A DNA stretch of 64,000 nt, taken from contig CAXXVF010000002.1 of NCBI GenBank assembly GCA_963663605.2, forward strand, positions 1,612,001-1,676,000, read 5' to 3'. The translations under genes were made by a program, and so were the position numbers. The notes beneath the pieces are model-generated. The model was not told the DNA's origin. It saw only the letters and a program-made list of their open reading frames with translations, and did no database searches. This DNA is from Sporobacter sp963663605 (GTDB lineage: Bacteria; Bacillota; Clostridia; Oscillospirales; Oscillospiraceae). Below are positions 24,907 to 34,103 of this stretch, piece by piece (within the stretch, counting starts at the first letter, position 1; every line of letters begins with the position of its first letter).

Positions 24907-24978
24907 AAGCTGTCAATAACTATTGTCTCCTATTATGTCGGCAAAGGTATCTCCATTACCTTTGTTGGCAGCTTCATT

Positions 24979-25473
24979 TCAATAATGCCGGGGATATTTG
25001 GCCTCGAACACCTGGTCGTTCGAGCACAGATAGATGATGCCCTCAATAAACCCGACGAGCGCCGGGATACCCGTCCAGCAAAACAGCAGGTATAAAACCC
25101 CCATGCCGATGCGGCCGAGATAAAACTTATGTACGCCGATGCCTCCGAGAAAAATCGCGAGTAAGCCGGCAACAAGTTTGCTCTTGCCCGAATGATACTG
25201 CTGCTGGACAGGCGGCCGATAACCCGGACCCTGCGGCGGATACGGCCCTCCGTACGGGCCTTGCTGCTGGTATGGCCCTCCGTACGGGCCCTGCGGCGGC
25301 GGGGTATATGATCCGGCGTACGGCCCCGCCTGCGGCGGCGGCGTCCTCGGCTGCGGGGGCGGCTTATAAGCCGGCTTGCTGGCAAATACGCCTCCGCAGA
25401 ATTTACATGACTGCGCGCGTGCGTCTATCGGCGCTCCGCATTGCGGGCATGTTTTGACTTCTCCTGCTGACAT
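24979..25473 (-). CDS. Zinc-ribbon TM2-domain membrane protein
   Basis: A 164-residue protein. A zinc ribbon (Cys9/12/23/26) is followed by a Pro/Gly/Tyr/Gln-rich linker with two copies of QGPYGGPY (30-bp DNA repeat at 25241-25290). The C-terminal TM2 domain has two membrane helices (KLVAGLLAIFLGGIGVHKFYLG and IPALVGFIEGIIYL). TM2 proteins often sit beside SPFH or other membrane-organising proteins. It is the last gene of a three-gene minus-strand set with the SPFH zinc-ribbon protein. ATG follows AAAGGAG. The function is unknown. Confidence 0.85.
   Translation of the reverse strand: MSAGEVKTCPQCGAPIDARAQSCKFCGGVFASKPAYKPPPQPRTPPPQAGPYAGSYTPPPQGPYGGPYQQQGPYGGPYPPQGPGYRPPVQQQYHSGKSKLVAGLLAIFLGGIGVHKFYLGRIGMGVLYLLFCWTGIPALVGFIEGIIYLCSNDQVFEAKYPRHY
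25241..25290. repeat. Two 20-bp copies, 30 bp apart, in the TM2 protein linker
   Basis: TAYGGCCCTCCGTACGGGCC occurs at 25241-25260 and 25271-25290, encoding the repeated GPYGGPY segment. Confidence 0.85.
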
Positions 25474-25507
25474 ATCGGTCTACTCCTTTATTGACAGGTA
25501 TCGTTTT

Positions 25508-26239
25508 TTAAACGAGTATAAGCTTTTCGCGATCCATGATCATCGTCTTTGTTTCTTTGAGAAGCATTATAACTGCTTCCCTGCCGGCGTCGCCTTCCGC
25601 CGCGGCTTTTGAGATTATGAGGTTGAGCTTCGCGGCGATCTGCGTCTCCATGTTGATGACGGCCGGTTTGGACGATCTCCCGAAAGGCGTAGAGGCGCTC
25701 AGCCGCTCTTCCATTTCTCTGAACACGGCCAGAACGGTTTTACCGCCGTCCGCGCTGCCGGCCGTCATTTCAGCAAGGCTTCTTTTAAGGGCCAGCATGA
25801 GCATGCTGATATCAAGCGTCATCGCTTTTTCGGTTGCTCTGCGCGCAACGTCGCGCTGGTTATTGCTGCCGCTGATGAAAAGGCCTGCGAGCACGGCGAT
25901 ATAGACGAGTGTCAGGATCAAATAAATGATCAGATAAGTCTTCGGTATAATAAACAGATATGTAAAACCCGTAAAAACCATGACCGCCAGATAATAGACG
26001 GCGGTTAAAATCGTTGCCGATACGGAAATACCGACGCCAAAGGCCGCACGCAGCGGGGATGCGGCCAATATGACAATATTGAGGCATATGAGCGCTATCA
26101 AAACCGCGGTGATCGCGGCCGGGAAAACGGCGAGGTTTAAAAGCGTCCAGAATGAGAAGGCCAGCAAAAAGGTTATAACGTCGATAATCAGGGCGATCAG
26201 GACTTTAAAGACCATCCGTACTGCGGAACCGCTATTCAT
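25508..26239 (-). CDS. Hypothetical membrane protein with cytoplasmic helical tail
   Basis: A 243-residue protein. Four hydrophobic segments fill roughly residues 8-125 (for example TFLLAFSFWTLLNLAVFPAA and YLIIYLILTLVYIAVLAGLF). A soluble, mostly helical tail follows with many Met/Lys/Glu. ATG follows GGAGGG, three bases after the SPFH gene stop, so the two are translationally close. No family is recognised; by position it may help place the SPFH protein at the membrane. Confidence 0.7.
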   Translation of the reverse strand: MNSGSAVRMVFKVLIALIIDVITFLLAFSFWTLLNLAVFPAAITAVLIALICLNIVILAASPLRAAFGVGISVSATILTAVYYLAVMVFTGFTYLFIIPKTYLIIYLILTLVYIAVLAGLFISGSNNQRDVARRATEKAMTLDISMLMLALKRSLAEMTAGSADGGKTVLAVFREMEERLSASTPFGRSSKPAVINMETQIAAKLNLIISKAAAEGDAGREAVIMLLKETKTMIMDREKLILV

Positions 26240-26242
26240 CTT

Positions 26243-27400
26243 TTAACCCTCCAGTTTTGTTCCGCAGTTTCTGCAGAACTTGGCATTCGGCTCGTTTTCT
26301 TCACCGCATTTTTCACATTTGTTTGTCTGGGTCTGGGTCAGGGCCGCGCCGCAGGAAATGCAGAATTTTGAGCCGGCCTGATTTTCGTATTCGCAGTCCG
26401 GGCACTTGACGCCCTCCTGCGTGACTCTGGCACCGCACGCGGCACAGAAAACGGCCGACGCGGGATTGACCGCGTTGCATTCCGGACAGGTCTTTTGATT
26501 GCCTGCGGGCGCGGCCGTCGTTATATTAGACGTCAGGCCGCCCATAGCGCCGCCCATACTGACGCCGAGCCCGAGCCCCATGCCCGCGCCGGTAAAGGCG
26601 CCGGCCGTCCCGCCTTCGTTGGCCGCGGCGAGATCCATGGTGTCAAACGACCGTTTTGTGACATATCGCTGATCCCCGATGATGTCAAACGAGGCTTTTT
26701 CGCCGAGGATCCTGTTGATCTCATCAAAGTCCTCGTCGGGGAAATTGATCGACTGGATGAAAAAGTTTACAACCTTTAGCCCGAAGCGGTCAAATTCCTC
26801 GCCGATCTCTTCCTGACAGTAGTCGGAGATCGTTTCCAGGGAAGCCGAAATCTCAAGCGCCGAAACTTTGTTCTTGATGATCGCCTGCGCAATGAGCGTT
26901 TTGACCTTCATGATCAGTATGCCTTTGAAATAATTGAGCATCTTGCCGTAATTCACGACGTCTCTCTGCCGCATGGCGCCGATCAGTTCTGTCAATAAAA
27001 CGCGGTAATCGGCGACCTTCATGCCGATCTGGCCGAACGCGCGTACGCGCAGCTTGATATGGTACTTGGGATCAATGAGCTGGATTGGGTCGATGGTCCC
27101 CCATGTAATATCAAGCTTTGATGTTTTGTTTATGAAGTATATCTCTGCCGTAAACGGCGTTTTTCCGCCGAACGGCATGTTTATAAATTTGGCCAGAAGT
27201 GGGATATTGGCTGTGGACAGCGTATATGTACCTGCGGTGAAGTAGTCCAGCGCCTGTCCGCCTTTGACAAAAACGGCTACCTGTCCCTCTCCGACAATCA
27301 GCTGCGAACCTGTGACGAACGCTTCCCCGGGATATCGATACACGAGCCATTCGGCGTTATTGAGCATCCCGTCCCATTTTATCCGGTCAATCAGTGCCAT
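26243..27400 (-). CDS. SPFH-domain protein with three C-terminal zinc ribbons (COG4260 type)
   Basis: About 385 residues. The N-terminal half is a stomatin/prohibitin-like SPFH domain (VGEGQVAVFVKGGQ; YFINKTSKLDITWGT; LRVRAFGQIGMKVADY). A helical segment, a Gly/Ala-rich hinge (GAGMGLGLGVSMGGAMGG) and three CxxC-x(10-12)-CxxC ribbons make up the last 80 residues. No true N-terminal membrane helix is seen, so it probably associates peripherally with membranes. B. subtilis YdjI is a shorter relative in a stress-linked operon. ATG at 27400 follows GAGGAG; upstream in-frame sequence lacks a site. First gene of an operon with a membrane protein and a TM2 protein. Confidence 0.88.
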   Translation of the reverse strand: MALIDRIKWDGMLNNAEWLVYRYPGEAFVTGSQLIVGEGQVAVFVKGGQALDYFTAGTYTLSTANIPLLAKFINMPFGGKTPFTAEIYFINKTSKLDITWGTIDPIQLIDPKYHIKLRVRAFGQIGMKVADYRVLLTELIGAMRQRDVVNYGKMLNYFKGILIMKVKTLIAQAIIKNKVSALEISASLETISDYCQEEIGEEFDRFGLKVVNFFIQSINFPDEDFDEINRILGEKASFDIIGDQRYVTKRSFDTMDLAAANEGGTAGAFTGAGMGLGLGVSMGGAMGGLTSNITTAAPAGNQKTCPECNAVNPASAVFCAACGARVTQEGVKCPDCEYENQAGSKFCISCGAALTQTQTNKCEKCGEENEPNAKFCRNCGTKLEG

Positions 27401-27560
27401 CAGCCACAACTCCTCACGGTCAAGATAAATACAATTTGATGAATAATCCTCCATTCGAGTATACATTCGCCAATAGATAATTGTCAACAAATTGATTGGC
27501 TCCGTCAGACTAAAACCGTTAATAACCGTCACGGGCGGTTTCACCTTAAGCGATAAAATA

Positions 27561-27587
27561 CCCCCGGATTGAACTTCAATCCGGGGG
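27561..27587 (-). terminator. Terminator after the lipoprotein gene
   Basis: A 13-base stem CCCCCGGATTGAA with its complement around a one-base centre (a tighter loop forms in RNA), followed on the minus strand by TATTTTAT. Confidence 0.7.
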
Positions 27588-27610
27588 CAGCATAAGAATC
27601 TGTTTGGAAG

Positions 27611-28864
27611 TTATGCGGCTCCCTGAACGGGGACGAACAGCTCGTTGGCAAGAGATGTCAGCGTGTCAACATTGGCGTTCGTGCTCATATAGACGGCGTA
27701 CATCAGACCGGGTGCGGCATCGTACCAGAGACAGATGCCCGACCCGCTGTCGTTGTAGTACACCTCGCCGCTGCCGTAATTGATCTGGACGCTTTCCGTC
27801 TTCGCCCAGTCCTTATAAGCACCGGAGATATCCGTAAACGAAGCAGTCGCCTGGAGGCGGTACACGACGTCGAAACCGTCGAGTGTGAAGTCTGCCTGGG
27901 CTATCGATGCCTCGCCCACGTCCACGATGTAGTAGACGACATCCTCGGCACGGTCAGGTATGGCAAACGACAATCCGAGCGTATCCATGATCTCCTGCGC
28001 GGACGATTCGCGCAGCGGATTGGGCACACTGCTTTCTTCCACTGTATACGCGGCCTGGATGCTGTAATGATAGGCCGAAGCGTCCGACGGAACGATCTCG
28101 ACCGCCAGCGTCTCCTGTACAGTCCCGTCATTGAGGACGATATCAAACTGCAGGCTGGCGGAATGCGAGCCGTCTGCCGCGCTGCTCGACAGGCTCAGGG
28201 CGACGGTTTTGAGCACGAACGTCAACCCGGCGCCGTCGGCGCCTATAAACGTGTATGTGCCGACCGTGTCGTCATAGGATATAAGTTCCGCGTGGACCCC
28301 GGCGATTTCCGGTATTGTATCGGTCGCGAAAGCGTCCGTGAAAAAACTCTTCACGGTATCTTCCGTTACGACAAGATTGCCGTTTTCCAAGGCCATGCCG
28401 TCTCTGACGGGCTCATAATCATTGACCAGGTGATACACGGTCGTCCACTCAAAGCCGGCGTCGGCCGGGTCGTCCTCAACATAGAACAAGCCCTCGGAAT
28501 CCATGTCCATGGCAGCCCAAACGGCGGAAAACAGAAGCGGCTGGAGCGCGTCAAGCGCGCTGTCGGTGTTTTCATAGGCGCTGAAAAAATTATCCTCGGC
28601 GCCGCCGAAAACAAGCTCGTTGCTATTCATAAACGCAAACGCTTGTTCGGCGTCCTGCGACGGTTCGGGGCTCTCTTCCGCATCGGTCGCCTCTGCTGAG
28701 GGCTCGGCTTCCTCCGACGGTTCGGCTTCCTCCGGTGACACTGCCGACGAAGCCGCGGCGGCCGGCGACGACGTCTCTTGTACTTTGGCCGTCTGCGAGC
28801 AGGCGCTCAGCGCCAGCGTCAGCAGCAGGATCAGGATCATGATCATACTTATTCTTCTTTTCAT
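27611..28864 (-). CDS. Lipoprotein of unknown function
   Basis: A 417-residue predicted lipoprotein. The signal peptide has lipobox LSAC with Cys22, followed by an Ala/Ser/Glu/Pro-rich linker to about residue 75. A folded extracellular part has two related-looking halves (for example VFLL-like strands and a late EVYYNDSGSGICLWYDA). ATG at 28864 follows GTGAGGAAAACG. It is a single gene between the two SPFH loci. Lgt is encoded elsewhere in this window. No domain is recognised. Confidence 0.75.
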   Translation of the reverse strand: MKRRISMIMILILLLTLALSACSQTAKVQETSSPAAAASSAVSPEEAEPSEEAEPSAEATDAEESPEPSQDAEQAFAFMNSNELVFGGAEDNFFSAYENTDSALDALQPLLFSAVWAAMDMDSEGLFYVEDDPADAGFEWTTVYHLVNDYEPVRDGMALENGNLVVTEDTVKSFFTDAFATDTIPEIAGVHAELISYDDTVGTYTFIGADGAGLTFVLKTVALSLSSSAADGSHSASLQFDIVLNDGTVQETLAVEIVPSDASAYHYSIQAAYTVEESSVPNPLRESSAQEIMDTLGLSFAIPDRAEDVVYYIVDVGEASIAQADFTLDGFDVVYRLQATASFTDISGAYKDWAKTESVQINYGSGEVYYNDSGSGICLWYDAAPGLMYAVYMSTNANVDTLTSLANELFVPVQGAA

Positions 28865-28987
28865 CGTTTTCCTCACTTTCAATTTTTCTATGTAACCGTG
28901 CAGCCGTCCGAATACGCTGCGCATTTATTAACCAATCATGTAATTATTGGTTTTATTCCTGTAGTATACCAGTCAAAAGAATAAAAA

Positions 28988-29016
28988 GGAAGCGCCGATT
29001 GGAAATCGGCGCTTCC
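28988..29016 (-). terminator. Terminator after the flotillin gene
   Basis: GGAAGCGCCGATT with its complement and a three-base loop, followed on the minus strand by TTTTTA. Confidence 0.85.
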
Positions 29017-29029
29017 TCATATTCTTATA

Positions 29030-30466
29030 CTAAAGTGTTCTTTCTTCCGCCGGGGCGGGTTCTCCTGCATTTGCTTCTGCGGGTTTGAGCGCTTCCGGCC
29101 CGGCAGTCTTTTCTTCTCTGGTTTTTCCGAGGAATTCGGGAAGCTCCATTCCGGCCATGTTGAACAGTTCGCTCATCGGCGGTATGGATTTCATAAGGCC
29201 GGATATGAAGTTTGCCGTGCTGGAGGCGCCGTCCTTTCCGCCCATGCCGTCCCAAACCGTGACCTTGTCGATCTTCAGGTTCTTGACAGCCTCAACCTGG
29301 ATTTTGACCAGCTCTTCAAGCTTATCGGCAACCATGAGGCGTATGGCGTCGCCGGCATTGCCGCCGGCGGCTTTGACGACCTCTGAAAGACCGCTGGCCT
29401 GCCGCGTGAGCATTTCCTGAAGACCGCGTCCTTCGGCCTCCATTTTGGCGAAAATCGCGTCGGCCTCGCCGCGCGCTTTGCGGCGCAGCTGCTCCGCTTC
29501 CGCTTCGGCGGCAATTTCAAGCTGCCGTTTGTCGATTTCGGCTTTTATGAGCACATCGGCTTCAAGTGTTGCTTTTTCACGCGCGGCGCGGGCCTGTTCG
29601 GCCGCCTGCTCTGCCGCGTATGCCTCATGCAGCGCTTTCGCGTCGGCGATCTTTTCGGCAGAGACGGCGCGGCGCTGGGCTTCGGCCTCAAGTTCACGCC
29701 TGGTGGCGTCGGAGTCGGCAATCTGCGCCTTGGCGGTGTTTTCGCCCTTGATGGCCTCGGAATCCGCTATGGAAACCTGGATACGCTGCTCGCGGACGGC
29801 GTTGGCCTCGCCGATGGCGCCGGAACGGTTGGCTTCGGCAACGGATTTTTTCGCGTCGTTGATGGCTTTGGCCGCTGCTTCCTTGCCCAAGGCAATGATG
29901 TAGCCGGATTCGTCGCTGATATCCGTCACGTTGACGTTGATGAGCCTCAGGCCGATCTTTTTCAGCTCCGTCTCCACGTTGCTGGAAATGGCCTCCAGGA
30001 ACTTATCCCTGTCGGTGTTGATCTCCTCGATGTCCATCGTGGCGATCACAAGCCGCAGCTGTCCGAAAATGATATCCTGCGCCAGCGCCTGGATCTCGCT
30101 GAGCTTCAGGCCTAAAAGGCGCTCGGCGGCATTCTGCATGACGCCCGCTTCGGTCGAGATGCCGACCGTGAACCGCGACGGCACGTCGATGCGGATATTC
30201 TGGCGGGACAATGCGTTTGTCAGGTCCACGCTGATGGACAGCGGCGTCAGATCCATGTACTCATAAGCCTGGAAAATCGGCCAGATGAAGGCCGCGCCGC
30301 CGTGAATACAGCGGGCAGAGCGGCTGCTGCCGTCGGAATTGTTCCCGACCTTACCGTAAATGACCATAATCTTGTCGGAGGGACATTTGCGGTAGCGCGA
30401 AAAGATAATGATAAGCGTCGTGATAAATACCAGCGCGACAATGACGAAATAGATAACTGTTTCCAT
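29030..30466 (-). CDS. Flotillin-like SPFH membrane protein
   Basis: A 478-residue flotillin. An N-terminal membrane helix (VIYFVIVALVFITTLIIIF) is followed by an SPFH domain and a long Ala/Glu-rich coiled coil (about 205-345) containing repeated EAxA motifs. A C-terminal region follows (LVKIQVEAVKNLKIDKVTVWDG; a tail rich in Glu/Pro). Flotillins such as B. subtilis YuaG/FloT scaffold membrane microdomains and influence wall synthesis and sporulation signalling. ATG follows GAGGTG, nine bases after the NfeD-like gene, its standard partner. Confidence 0.92.
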   Translation of the reverse strand: METVIYFVIVALVFITTLIIIFSRYRKCPSDKIMVIYGKVGNNSDGSSRSARCIHGGAAFIWPIFQAYEYMDLTPLSISVDLTNALSRQNIRIDVPSRFTVGISTEAGVMQNAAERLLGLKLSEIQALAQDIIFGQLRLVIATMDIEEINTDRDKFLEAISSNVETELKKIGLRLINVNVTDISDESGYIIALGKEAAAKAINDAKKSVAEANRSGAIGEANAVREQRIQVSIADSEAIKGENTAKAQIADSDATRRELEAEAQRRAVSAEKIADAKALHEAYAAEQAAEQARAAREKATLEADVLIKAEIDKRQLEIAAEAEAEQLRRKARGEADAIFAKMEAEGRGLQEMLTRQASGLSEVVKAAGGNAGDAIRLMVADKLEELVKIQVEAVKNLKIDKVTVWDGMGGKDGASSTANFISGLMKSIPPMSELFNMAGMELPEFLGKTREEKTAGPEALKPAEANAGEPAPAEERTL

Positions 30467-30475
30467 TGATTCACC

Positions 30476-31123
30476 TCAAATTTCAATTTTTTCTTCAACA
30501 TGCGGGGTAACGATCAGGGTATCCGCATCCTCCAGGCCGACCACTTTGACAAGCGCCCCGGCCTTGAGATCAAAGGGCGCGTCCGAAACGGCGTCGCATT
30601 CGGTGAAGCGCCCCTGAAACGTTACAAGGACTTTACCGAAGCCTCTTTTGCCGCCGGGAACGGTAATATAGACCTTTGCGGTTTTACCGACGGCATATTT
30701 CAGCGAGACGTTGCCCGCCGACTGAAGTTTTGACGCCCATTTGAACAGCAGCGCGATACCGTACAGGGCCACGGCCCCGGCGATCAGCGCGGCGGTTACG
30801 GACAAAAACGGCGAAGCCACAATCCCGGCCACGACGACGCCGGCCCAGCCGCCGACAGTAAAGAACGCTACGATCCCCCGGATACTGAACAATGCCAGCC
30901 CGTCGGACACGCCGTCATAAAGGCCGTCCCCGGCATCCGCGTCGCCCAGGTCCATACCACCGGCATCCATGTCTCCGGTGTCCATGCCGCCCGCGTCCAT
31001 ATCGTGATCTCCGATCCCAAACAGGACCAGTACGGTCTGAATAATCAGGATAAGCGTGGCCGGCGCCGCGAAACAGGCAAATACCCGCTGCAGCGCGGAC
31101 AGCGACTCCCACCATAAAGCCAT
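30476..31123 (-). CDS. NfeD-like membrane protein, flotillin partner
   Basis: A 215-residue protein. One N-terminal hydrophobic segment is followed by an acidic Gly/Asp/Met repeat loop (DMDAGGMDTGDMDAGGMD), then three more membrane helices. A C-terminal OB-fold domain (AVGKTAKVYITVPGGKRGFGKVLV; FDLKAGALVKVVGL) completes it. NfeD-class proteins (B. subtilis YuaF) are encoded beside flotillins. The Asp/Met-rich loop is unusual and could bind metal. ATG follows AGAGGAG. Confidence 0.88.
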   Translation of the reverse strand: MALWWESLSALQRVFACFAAPATLILIIQTVLVLFGIGDHDMDAGGMDTGDMDAGGMDLGDADAGDGLYDGVSDGLALFSIRGIVAFFTVGGWAGVVVAGIVASPFLSVTAALIAGAVALYGIALLFKWASKLQSAGNVSLKYAVGKTAKVYITVPGGKRGFGKVLVTFQGRFTECDAVSDAPFDLKAGALVKVVGLEDADTLIVTPHVEEKIEI

Positions 31124-31200
31124 AACATCACTCCTCTCACTATTTTCTTATATAAACCAGTTCGGGGCTCGGCGTGCTCAGCGCAGCGCGCCGGACCCCG

Positions 31201-31755
31201 TCACCTGATGGTTTCCAGCAGACTTTCTGCCCCAAGCTTGATTTGAGCGCTTTCATAAGCGAGGATAATCACCTCAAGCGCTTTGCGCAGCCGTACCGTC
31301 GAACCGGGAATTACCTCATTGTAGTCGCCCGTACAGTCGACGATCAGTTTTCTGAGATTGTCTTTGCTGCCCAGTCCGCACGCTTCACAGCGCTCAATGA
31401 TGCAGCAGATGGTTTCGTACAGGACCGATTCGGGGATGATATCGTCCGACCGGTCCTCAACGCGTCCGTTGATATAGGACATTAAAAACGCGATCTGTTC
31501 CAGTTTCAGGGTGTCTCGAAGCATATTGATGATGAGGATCCGCGCGACCTGATCGATGTTGTACCGTTTTCCGACCGGCGAAGACACCCAGCCGCGCTTG
31601 ATCCAGTTCTGCAGCGCCGGAGCGTCGAGGCCCGTGATCTCCCGTATCTGCGAGAGCATCAGGCCGGACGTCACCGAAAATATCCCGGTCAGAAATCCGG
31701 AACCGGCCGGCCCCGTCCCGTTCTCTGCCGGAAGCACCGTGCCCGGAATGGTCAT
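31201..31755 (-). CDS. DUF1836 family regulator-like protein
   Basis: A 184-residue cytoplasmic protein. The segment IREITGLDAPALQNWIKRGWVSSPVGKRY resembles a MerR-like winged helix and matches the DUF1836 family. It continues with DQVARILIINMLRDTLKLEQIAFLMSYING. ATG at 31755 follows GGGGAGAAGG. It lies upstream of the NfeD-flotillin pair on the same strand with a 77-bp gap. DNA binding is an inference from the fold. Confidence 0.8.
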   Translation of the reverse strand: MTIPGTVLPAENGTGPAGSGFLTGIFSVTSGLMLSQIREITGLDAPALQNWIKRGWVSSPVGKRYNIDQVARILIINMLRDTLKLEQIAFLMSYINGRVEDRSDDIIPESVLYETICCIIERCEACGLGSKDNLRKLIVDCTGDYNEVIPGSTVRLRKALEVIILAYESAQIKLGAESLLETIR

Positions 31756-31898
31756 AGCAGCACCTTCTCCCCTGTTTCTCAGATTATGGATATATCCTAT
31801 CATACGTTCACCTGAATGTCAATAGGGTTTTTATGAATTTATTAAGCATTTGTTTGAGTTTTATATGCGTTATGGAAAATCCTTTCTCGCGGCGCAAA

Positions 31899-31944
31899 AA
31901 TGAACCCGCAGTCAGTGACGGCAGGTTCATTCCCATTGTTTTTT
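31899..31944. terminator. Bidirectional terminator after the M20 peptidase operon
   Basis: AATGAACC/GGTTCATT ends with an inner GC pair and a loop of about 11 bases. T-rich flanks occur on both strands (minus: CATTTTTGC). Confidence 0.65.
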
Positions 31945-31998
31945 GTTTGATATTCAATTTATTTGCCGGTCCAGCCCCGTATAAGCGCCGACGGTATT

Positions 31999-33426
31999 TT
32001 ATAACTTGCTCATAAGGCGCAGATAAAACGCAACGGTTTTTATAATTTTATCCGTTGGGATACGTTCATTGTTGCCGTGGATCAATTTACGCTCTTCCCC
32101 GCTGAGCACCATGGCGGAAAAGCGATAGACTTTGTCGGAGATGCGGCAGTAATGCCTGGAATCCGAGCAGGCGACCATAAGATACGGAGAGACGAGAACG
32201 CCCGGCCACGTCTGACGTATCGAGGTTTTGACCTTCTCCCAGAACGTGCACGACGTATCCGAATAAGCCGAAGGCGGGTTTCCATCTATCACGCGCACTT
32301 TAATATCGCTGTTTTTGATCGTACCTTCAAGACGCTTTGCCGCTTCCGCCGGCGTTTCGGTCAAAAGCCGCAGGTTGGCGCCTGCGCTGACCTGCGGCGG
32401 CAGGACGTTCCACGCGTCGCCGCCCTTCATCTTTGTAAACGCGCAGGTCGTGCGCATCAGGGCGTTCAGTTCGCCGCCGCGTTTTTTGGCAATGAGGCCC
32501 AAAAGCGGTTTGAAACACCAGAGATTCGCGAAAATCAGCCGCAGCCCAAACCCCGCGCGGCGGCCGAGCGTATCGAACATCTCCGCAGCCGGCGGCGTGA
32601 GCGCCATGGGAAACGGATCGTTTTCAATGGCGGCGACGGCCTGCGCGATAACGCCGACGGGCGTATGCGCCGGGGGCGCGGAAGCATGCCCCCCGTCACT
32701 TTCTAAAGACAGCTCGATATCGGTCATACCCTTTTCGCCGGTGCCGACAAGCGCGCAGGGATCGGAAACGCCCGGAAAAACGCCGCTGACGATCGCCCCG
32801 CCTTCATCAAGGACACTCGGCGTTATGCCCTGCGCCTTAAACCAGTCGACCATGGCGGGCGCCGTCGGACCGCTTGTCTCCTCATCGCCCGAAAAAGCGA
32901 AATACATATCATTTTCCGGTATAAATCCCTGCTCCAACAGGGTTTGGGCCGCCTCCATCACGCCGCAAAGCGTTCCCTTCGTGTCCAGCGTACCGCGGCC
33001 CCAAAGCAACCCGTCCTCGATGACCGCATCAAAAGGCGGTTTTTCCCAGAGTGATTCGACAACGGGCACGACATCGTAATGCGCCATGAAGACGGTCGGT
33101 TCGTCCGCCCGCCTGCCCTTCAGGTGATACAGCACGCCGGTTTGGCCGATGCGGTGCTTTTCGCAGGCTGCCGCTACGCGCGGATAACGTTCGTCCAGTA
33201 GAAGCCGGAATTTTTCAAACTCACCGTTTTCCTGCAGGGAAGTATCTTTATAGGATACCGTCCGGCATTTTATCATTTGGGCAAGAGACTCGATCGCATG
33301 CCCGGCGTCAACGTCCACGGGCAGCTCGCTGATTTCCGGTTCCGCTTTCGGTTTATAAGCTGCGGCCCGGACGATAATAAACACAAGGAATACTGCGATC
33401 AAAGCGGGGACGATCAGCCACCACAT
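31999..33426 (-). CDS. M20-family metallopeptidase with N-terminal membrane anchor
   Basis: A 475-residue M20 peptidase/deacylase. One N-terminal membrane helix (WWLIVPALIAVFLVFIIVRAA) precedes the catalytic fold. Zinc-site motifs are MAHYDVVP, GRGTLDTKG, SGDEETSG and the late HGNNERIP; the dimerisation domain has GGHASAPP. The length and motif spacing resemble the PM20D1/carboxypeptidase S subgroup, which acts on N-acyl amino acids or dipeptides. It is the last gene of a three-gene operon behind two membrane proteins that could import its substrate. ATG follows GGAGATG. Confidence 0.88.
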   Translation of the reverse strand: MWWLIVPALIAVFLVFIIVRAAAYKPKAEPEISELPVDVDAGHAIESLAQMIKCRTVSYKDTSLQENGEFEKFRLLLDERYPRVAAACEKHRIGQTGVLYHLKGRRADEPTVFMAHYDVVPVVESLWEKPPFDAVIEDGLLWGRGTLDTKGTLCGVMEAAQTLLEQGFIPENDMYFAFSGDEETSGPTAPAMVDWFKAQGITPSVLDEGGAIVSGVFPGVSDPCALVGTGEKGMTDIELSLESDGGHASAPPAHTPVGVIAQAVAAIENDPFPMALTPPAAEMFDTLGRRAGFGLRLIFANLWCFKPLLGLIAKKRGGELNALMRTTCAFTKMKGGDAWNVLPPQVSAGANLRLLTETPAEAAKRLEGTIKNSDIKVRVIDGNPPSAYSDTSCTFWEKVKTSIRQTWPGVLVSPYLMVACSDSRHYCRISDKVYRFSAMVLSGEERKLIHGNNERIPTDKIIKTVAFYLRLMSKL

Positions 33427-33437
33427 AAAATCATCTC

Positions 33438-34088
33438 CTATAAAAGGTTCTTTTTATACAGCACGCGCGAAACGCCGATGGTGATTAAAGCGCCGACGGG
33501 AACAAGAATACCGACGGAGCTTGCCAGCGACGGCACGCATATAAACAGCACGATCATAAAAATAAGCGGCGCCAATGCAATCTTCAGGTTTTTCGCCACG
33601 TAGACAACTGCCAGCGCGCCGAACAGCGCAGGAAGGATATTGTCGAACGCGGGCTGCAGGAGCTCGGACTCAAGGAAGGGGCGAATCCGCGACAGCAGCA
33701 GAACGCCGAGCGCAATGATGACCGTCGTTACGATCGACGAGATCGCGATGGCGATGGTCGAGATGACCTCCGCCTCATCCGTGCCCTGTTTCACACCGGC
33801 GGCTTCCAGCGCGTTTAAAACGCACGGGACCTTCAGGTTCGTCAGATTCCCTGTCATGAAGCCCAGATACGAGCCGCCCGTACCAAGCATCGGCACATAC
33901 GTCAGCACTTCAATGGTACCGACCGTCCAGAAGATCGGCACGACCCCGACAAGCCCGCGCAGGACGTCCGTCATGGCCGGCCACGCGTCATATCGGATAC
34001 AAATGGAAGTCGGTATAAGCAATAGCAGAAGCAGTCCGAGAGACATCCATATCCGCCCTGTTCTGTGTACACTATTGCGATAATCCAT
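33438..34088 (-). CDS. Polytopic membrane protein, partner of the DUF5058-like protein
   Basis: A 216-residue protein with about five hydrophobic helices (for example LGLLLLLLIPTSICI; IIALGVLLLSRI; LKIALAPLIFMIVLFICV). The Gly-rich segment MLGTGGSYLGFMTGNLTNLKVPC may be a substrate-binding re-entrant loop. It lies 15 bp after the DUF5058-like gene and 11 bp before the M20 peptidase. The two-protein membrane pair suggests a small heteromeric transporter. I do not recognise a named family with certainty. Confidence 0.7.
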   Translation of the reverse strand: MDYRNSVHRTGRIWMSLGLLLLLLIPTSICIRYDAWPAMTDVLRGLVGVVPIFWTVGTIEVLTYVPMLGTGGSYLGFMTGNLTNLKVPCVLNALEAAGVKQGTDEAEVISTIAIAISSIVTTVIIALGVLLLSRIRPFLESELLQPAFDNILPALFGALAVVYVAKNLKIALAPLIFMIVLFICVPSLASSVGILVPVGALITIGVSRVLYKKNLL

Positions 34089-34103
34089 ATTGACAGCTCC
34101 CTT

